27,074 nt of DNA from Sphingomonas sanxanigenens (lineage in GTDB: Bacteria > Pseudomonadota > Alphaproteobacteria > Sphingomonadales > Sphingomonadaceae): NCBI GenBank assembly GCA_003240855.1, contig QFNN01000032.1:1-27074 (forward strand), read 5' to 3'. The notes beneath the pieces are model-generated. The model saw only the letters and a list, made by a program, of their open reading frames with translations. It searched no databases and was not told the DNA's origin. Of this stretch, positions 23,377 to 27,074 are shown piece by piece. The translations under genes were made by a program, and so were the position numbers. The stretch's first letter is position 1, and the number at the start of each line of letters is the position of its first letter.

Positions 23377-23392
23377 GGTTCATTCTGACATT

Positions 23393-24661
23393 ATGAGCTT
23401 GCTTGCCCACGCCCGATCGGATCGCGCCAGCGCCGCGCAGCGTTATGGCGGCATGCGCGCGGTGGCGACGGGGCTGCTGGTGCTGATGGCCGCGACTTAC
23501 GCCGCCGCGCGCCATTTCGAGCCGCTCTATCCCGCCGCCGGGTTCGTCCGCGCCTTTGCCGAAGCGGCGATGGTCGGCGGGCTTGCGGACTGGTTTGCGG
23601 TGACAGCGCTGTTCCGCCACCCGCTTGGCCTGCCGATTCCGCACACGGCGATCATCCCGCGCAACAAGGACAGGATCGGCGATACGCTCGCCACCTTCCT
23701 CAAGGATAATTTCCTGACGCCGTCCGTCGTCGCGCGGCGGATGCGCAGGCTTGACGTCGCTGGCGCCGCCGGCCGCTTTCTCGCCGCGCCGACGCCCGCA
23801 GGCGAAGGACGTTTGCGCGACGGCGCGGCGCGGCTGGTCGCCGACATATTGGGCGCGCTGGATCAGGACCGGCTGGGCGGGATGGTCAAGGGTGCGATCG
23901 TCCAGCGGCTGAGCGCGATCGACTTCGCGCCGATCCTCGGCCAGGCGCTCAGCGCCGCGATCCGCGAGGACCGCCATGTGCCGCTGCTCGACGGAGCGAT
24001 CCGCTGGGCCTCACGCATGCTGGAGGCGAACGAGCATCTCATCCGTCAGATGATCCACGATCGCGCCGGATCGATCCTGCGATGGACGGGGCTGGACGAG
24101 ACGCTGGCCGACAAGATCATTGACGGCCTCCTGCGCCTGCTCGACGAAATGAGCATCGACCCCGCCCACCCCTTGCGCGTGCGCGCAGAGGACGGCCTCA
24201 ACAATCTCGCCGCCGACCTGCAGGACGACGAACATATGCGCGCCCGCGTCGCAGCGCTGCGTGACGAGCTGCTGGAAAATCCGGCGATGCGCCGCTGGAT
24301 CGACGGCATGTGGGAACAGGCGCGCACCGCGCTGCTCGCTACCGTTCGCGATCCGCAATCGGCGATGACCGGGCGGCTTGGCGAGATGGTCAAGCAGCTT
24401 GGCCAGGCCCTGCAAGGCGACGATCGGCTGCGCGTCACCATCAATCGTTTCGTTCGCCGCGCGGCAGTGGGCGCGACGGCGCGCTATGGCGACGGGATCG
24501 TCACGCTCGTTTCAGACACCGTGCGCGGCTGGGACGCACGCACAGTGACCGGGCGGCTGGAAGCCGCAGTGGGGCGTGACCTCCAATATATCCGCATCAA
24601 TGGCACCATGGTCGGCGGGCTCGTCGGTCTCACCATCCACGCGCTCAACCATCTGGGCTGA
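23393..24661 (+). CDS. DUF445-family membrane protein
   Basis: A 422-residue protein of the DUF445 family (YjiN-like). An N-terminal helix (ATGLLVLMAATYAAARHF) is followed by AFAEAAMVGGLADWFAVTALFRHPLGLPIPHTAIIPRNKDRIG, the family's most conserved block. A long helical, charged middle region comes next. The C-terminus (DLQYIRINGTMVGGLVGLTIHALNHL) is the closing conserved segment with a second hydrophobic helix, so the protein is anchored at both ends. The function is not established. The ATG at 23393 has no clear ribosome binding site, but the next residues fit homologues. It follows the RND pump by 70 bases with a weak hairpin between, so partial co-transcription is possible. Confidence 0.9.
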   Translation: MSLLAHARSDRASAAQRYGGMRAVATGLLVLMAATYAAARHFEPLYPAAGFVRAFAEAAMVGGLADWFAVTALFRHPLGLPIPHTAIIPRNKDRIGDTLATFLKDNFLTPSVVARRMRRLDVAGAAGRFLAAPTPAGEGRLRDGAARLVADILGALDQDRLGGMVKGAIVQRLSAIDFAPILGQALSAAIREDRHVPLLDGAIRWASRMLEANEHLIRQMIHDRAGSILRWTGLDETLADKIIDGLLRLLDEMSIDPAHPLRVRAEDGLNNLAADLQDDEHMRARVAALRDELLENPAMRRWIDGMWEQARTALLATVRDPQSAMTGRLGEMVKQLGQALQGDDRLRVTINRFVRRAAVGATARYGDGIVTLVSDTVRGWDARTVTGRLEAAVGRDLQYIRINGTMVGGLVGLTIHALNHLG

Positions 24662-24667
24662 AGCCGG

Positions 24668-26194
24668 TCAGCCCTGCCCGTCCGATCCGCGGCGCAGCGC
24701 ATGGAGCGGCAGGAGAATACGGACGCGCAGGCCATCGGCTTGCCAGTCGCGCGTGATGCGGCCGCCAAGCTGGCGTTCGATGCTGAGCGCGATCAGCCGC
24801 GACCCGAAGCCTTCATGCGCGGGGGGAATAACTGTCGGCCCGCCGCATTCGCGCCATTCGATCGCACAATCCTCCCCCTCGATCGAAAGCGCCACGCGCA
24901 CATGGCCGCCGGGGACTGACAATGCGCCATATTTGGCGGCGTTGGTCGCCAGTTCATGGCAAAGCAGCGCCAGCGGCGTCGCGGCCCGATCGTCAACCGC
25001 AAGATCGGGCCCGACGATTTCAAACCTCTCCCCCCCTTCGGTGCGATAGGGCGCCAGCAATGCGGCAAGCAGGGCTTTCACGCTTTTCGCGCCGCCAGGC
25101 TCCTCTCCCGCAGCGCGCAGCCGCCCAAGCTCATGCGCACGGCCAAGCGCCAGCACGCGTTCGCGCAGTTCGGCCGCCGGCGCCGATATTTCGGGATGCG
25201 CGCGCGCCGAAAGGCCGATCAGCCCGCTGATCACCGAAAAGATATTCTTGATCCGGTGCGACAATTCCCGCGATACGAGCTCACGCTGCTCGTAGAGCAG
25301 CTTCTGTTCGTGAATGTCTGTGCAGGTGCCGAACCAGCGCGTGATCGCGCCGTCCTCATCGCGCATCGGCTGCGCGCGCGCCAGCACCCAGCGATATTCG
25401 CCGCTATGATGACGCAACCGATATTCGGTTTCATACAGCGCGCCGGTTTCCAGCGAATGGCGCCAGCGCGCCCATGTTTCAGGAAGATCCTCGGGATGAA
25501 TGACCGTTTCCCAGCCTTCGCCGTCGGACGAACCTTCGGGCAGACCTGAAAATTGATACCAGCGCGCGTTGAAATAGTCGTTGTAGCCGTCCGGAAGCGC
25601 CGACCACACCATTTGCGGCATGGTGTCCGCAAGGATCTGGAATCGCTGCTCCACGTCCGACAGCGCGCGCGCCGCGCGCTGCTCGCTCGCCGCGCGCTCC
25701 TTAACGCCGCGCCGCGATTCCAGCCCCAGCATAACGCCGCGCGCGAGGATCTTGAGTCCCTGGCGCTGAAGGTCGCTCAACCCCTCACGCGGCTCGGTAT
25801 CGATCACGCAGAGCGAGCCGAGCGGATAGCCCTCGCGCGAGACGAGCGGCGCCCCGGCATAGAAGCGGATGAAGGGATGCCCCGTCACGAATATGTTGCC
25901 GGTGAAGCGCGGGTCGAGCCGCGCATCGGGAACGATCATCAGATCATCGCCCGGCATCGTGTGAGCGCAGAAAGACTGATCGCGCGGCGTCTCAATGATG
26001 TCGAGGCCGGTGCGGCCGACGAAATATTGGCGCTCGTTATCGACAAGGCTGACCAGCGCGATCGGCGTTTCGCACAGCAGGGCGGCGAAGCGCGTCGCTT
26101 CATTAGCGGCGCCGGACGTTCCAGGGCTCAGCCCCAGCCCGCGCAGCACACCAAGCCGCGCGGCTTCGATCGCCGCCGCCGGATCGTCAGCCAT
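24668..26194 (-). CDS. GAF-PAS-HWE sensor histidine kinase
   Basis: A 508-residue cytoplasmic kinase with no membrane segment. Order: a GAF domain (about 1-170, ALLCETPIALVSLVDNERQYF ... AGAPLVSREGYPLGSLCVID), a PAS domain with PAC (about 185-300, FQILADTMPQMVWSALPDGY ... YRWVLARAQPMRDEDGAI), then an HWE-type kinase. The latter has His313 in SRELSHRIKNIFSVISGLI, N box CHELATNAAKYGAL and the diagnostic WRE (IEWRECGG). HWE kinases are frequent in Alphaproteobacteria and feed the general stress response (PhyR/EcfG) or light/redox signalling; the partner here is unknown. The FCAHT segment in the GAF domain keeps a Cys, but chromophore binding cannot be inferred. The ATG at 26194 overlaps the murA stop by 8 bases, so translation is likely coupled; 29 in-frame codons upstream lie inside murA. 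Confidence 0.92.
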   Translation of the reverse strand: MADDPAAAIEAARLGVLRGLGLSPGTSGAANEATRFAALLCETPIALVSLVDNERQYFVGRTGLDIIETPRDQSFCAHTMPGDDLMIVPDARLDPRFTGNIFVTGHPFIRFYAGAPLVSREGYPLGSLCVIDTEPREGLSDLQRQGLKILARGVMLGLESRRGVKERAASEQRAARALSDVEQRFQILADTMPQMVWSALPDGYNDYFNARWYQFSGLPEGSSDGEGWETVIHPEDLPETWARWRHSLETGALYETEYRLRHHSGEYRWVLARAQPMRDEDGAITRWFGTCTDIHEQKLLYEQRELVSRELSHRIKNIFSVISGLIGLSARAHPEISAPAAELRERVLALGRAHELGRLRAAGEEPGGAKSVKALLAALLAPYRTEGGERFEIVGPDLAVDDRAATPLALLCHELATNAAKYGALSVPGGHVRVALSIEGEDCAIEWRECGGPTVIPPAHEGFGSRLIALSIERQLGGRITRDWQADGLRVRILLPLHALRRGSDGQG

Positions 26195-27074
26195 CGCCCG
26201 CGCGTTCGATTTCCGCGCCCACAGCCTGCAGCTTCTCCTCCAGCCGTTCATAACCGCGATCGAGGTGATAGACGCGCGCAACCTGGGTCTCGCCCCTGGC
26301 GGCTAGCCCGGCGATGATGAGGCTCATCGACGCGCGCAGATCGGTGGCCATCACCGGCGCGCCGGTCAGCCCCTCGACCCCGCGCACCACGGCGCTGCGC
26401 CCAGAGACCTGGATGTCTGCGCCCATGCGCGCCAGTTCGGGGACGTGCATGTAGCGATTCTCGAAAATCGTCTCGGTCAGCACGCTGGTGCCGGCGGCGA
26501 GCGTCAGCATCGCCATGAACTGCGCCTGCATGTCGGTCGCGAAGCCGGGATAAGGCGCGGTAGACAGATTGAGCGGGCGGATCGCGCCATTGGCGGCGAC
26601 GCGCAGCCCGTCATTCAGTTCCTCGACGTGGAGCCCCGCCTCGATCAGCGCGGCGATCGTCGCACGCATCTCGTCCGGCTCGGCCCCGACAAGGTCGAGC
26701 GCACCGCCGGTGATCGCCGCCGCGCAGGCATAGCTGCCCGCCTCGATGCGATCGGCCATCACCTTGTAGGTCGCGCCGTGCAATTCCTTGACGCCGTCGA
26801 TCACCAGCCGGCTTTCCCCGACGCCGCCGATTTTCGCTCCCATGGCGACGAGGCAACGGCAGAGATCGACAATCTCCGGCTCGCGCGCGGCATTGTCGAT
26901 CACGCTACGCCCGGAAGCGAGCACGGCGGCCATGACCGCATTCTCGGTCGCGCCGACAGAGACGATCGGGAAAGTGAAGTCGCCGCCCGGCAAACGGCCG
27001 CCGGGCGCCGTCGCCTTCACATAGCCGGCGGTCAGCTCAATCTCTGCGCCCAGCGCCTCGAGCGCTTTCAGGTG
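26187..27074 (-). CDS. murA: UDP-N-acetylglucosamine 1-carboxyvinyltransferase MurA, C-terminal part
   Basis: The C-terminal 295 residues of MurA, which transfers enolpyruvate from PEP to UDP-GlcNAc in the first committed step of peptidoglycan synthesis. The frame is open at the right edge (HLKALEALGAEIEL...). Recognisable blocks: GGDFTFPIVSVGATENAVMAAVLA, ADRIEAGSYACAAAITGG (with the conserved RIEAG), PYPGFATDMQAQFMAMLTLAAG (PxFPTDxQ-type), IFENRYMHVPELARMGADI, TDLRASMSLIIAGLAARG and the terminal YHLDRGYERLEEKLQAVGAEIER. The N-terminal quarter, including the PEP-binding Cys, lies outside the window. Its TGA at 26187-26189 falls inside the first codons of the HWE kinase gene, an unusual neighbour for murA. 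Confidence 0.96.
   Translation of the reverse strand, partial: HLKALEALGAEIELTAGYVKATAPGGRLPGGDFTFPIVSVGATENAVMAAVLASGRSVIDNAAREPEIVDLCRCLVAMGAKIGGVGESRLVIDGVKELHGATYKVMADRIEAGSYACAAAITGGALDLVGAEPDEMRATIAALIEAGLHVEELNDGLRVAANGAIRPLNLSTAPYPGFATDMQAQFMAMLTLAAGTSVLTETIFENRYMHVPELARMGADIQVSGRSAVVRGVEGLTGAPVMATDLRASMSLIIAGLAARGETQVARVYHLDRGYERLEEKLQAVGAEIERAGDG

Overview
This window looks like chromosome of a sphingomonad (Alphaproteobacteria, Sphingomonadales). The DNA is GC-rich with a strong G/C preference at third codon positions. Lineage markers are sciP (the alphaproteobacterial CtrA inhibitor family), an NDUFS4-like 'ETC complex I subunit' protein, a PEPxxWA-type PEP-CTERM tail as found in sphingomonads, and a candidate EcfG-type general-stress promoter. 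The assignment is inferred from gene content, not from a database search.

Layout. 1-95: the end of an IS5-family insertion sequence that has cut an Abi_2-type (abortive infection) gene; its C-terminal part survives at 96-394. 510-600: tRNA-Ser(GGA) on the minus strand. 694-3511: a plus-strand cluster of divergent cyclophilin, DauA-like FAD oxidoreductase and a lipoprotein. 3583-6366: minus-strand NDUFS4-like protein and the helicase hrpB. 6532-7200: a PEP-CTERM protein, facing a polyprenyl diphosphate synthase (7254-8267, minus) across a strong hairpin. 8363-8647: chorismate mutase (plus). 8703-13524: a minus-strand series read as a PepSY-like repeat protein, an OmpR-type response regulator, a PhoQ-like histidine kinase and an M13 zinc metallopeptidase. 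13685-15466: ABC-F ATPase uup (plus). 15467-15743: a gene-free gap with several inverted repeats. 15744-16850: mnmA (minus). 16965-18057: a small unknown ORF, sciP and a GlsB/YeaQ-family membrane protein (all plus). 18113-18829: a SIMPL-domain periplasmic protein (minus). 18989-23322: a two-gene RND efflux pair. 23393-24661: a DUF445 membrane protein. 24668-27074: a GAF-PAS-HWE histidine kinase whose start overlaps the end of murA, which runs off the right edge.

How the genes work together. Most of the window is ordinary core genome: cell-wall precursor synthesis (murA), quinone side chain (polyprenyl synthase), aromatic amino acids (chorismate mutase), tRNA thiolation (mnmA), respiration and efflux. 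The clearest multi-gene units are PepSY-like protein/response regulator/kinase (envelope signalling), the adaptor/pump pair (efflux), murA/HWE kinase (overlapping genes) and cyclophilin/oxidoreductase/lipoprotein. The only plainly accessory DNA is the left edge. I found no CRISPR array, prophage or obviously new multi-gene system. The best leads are the IS-broken Abi gene beside a tRNA, the repeat-bearing PepSY-like protein upstream of a two-component pair, the murA/HWE-kinase overlap, the EcfG-like promoter, and the unknown ORF upstream of sciP.
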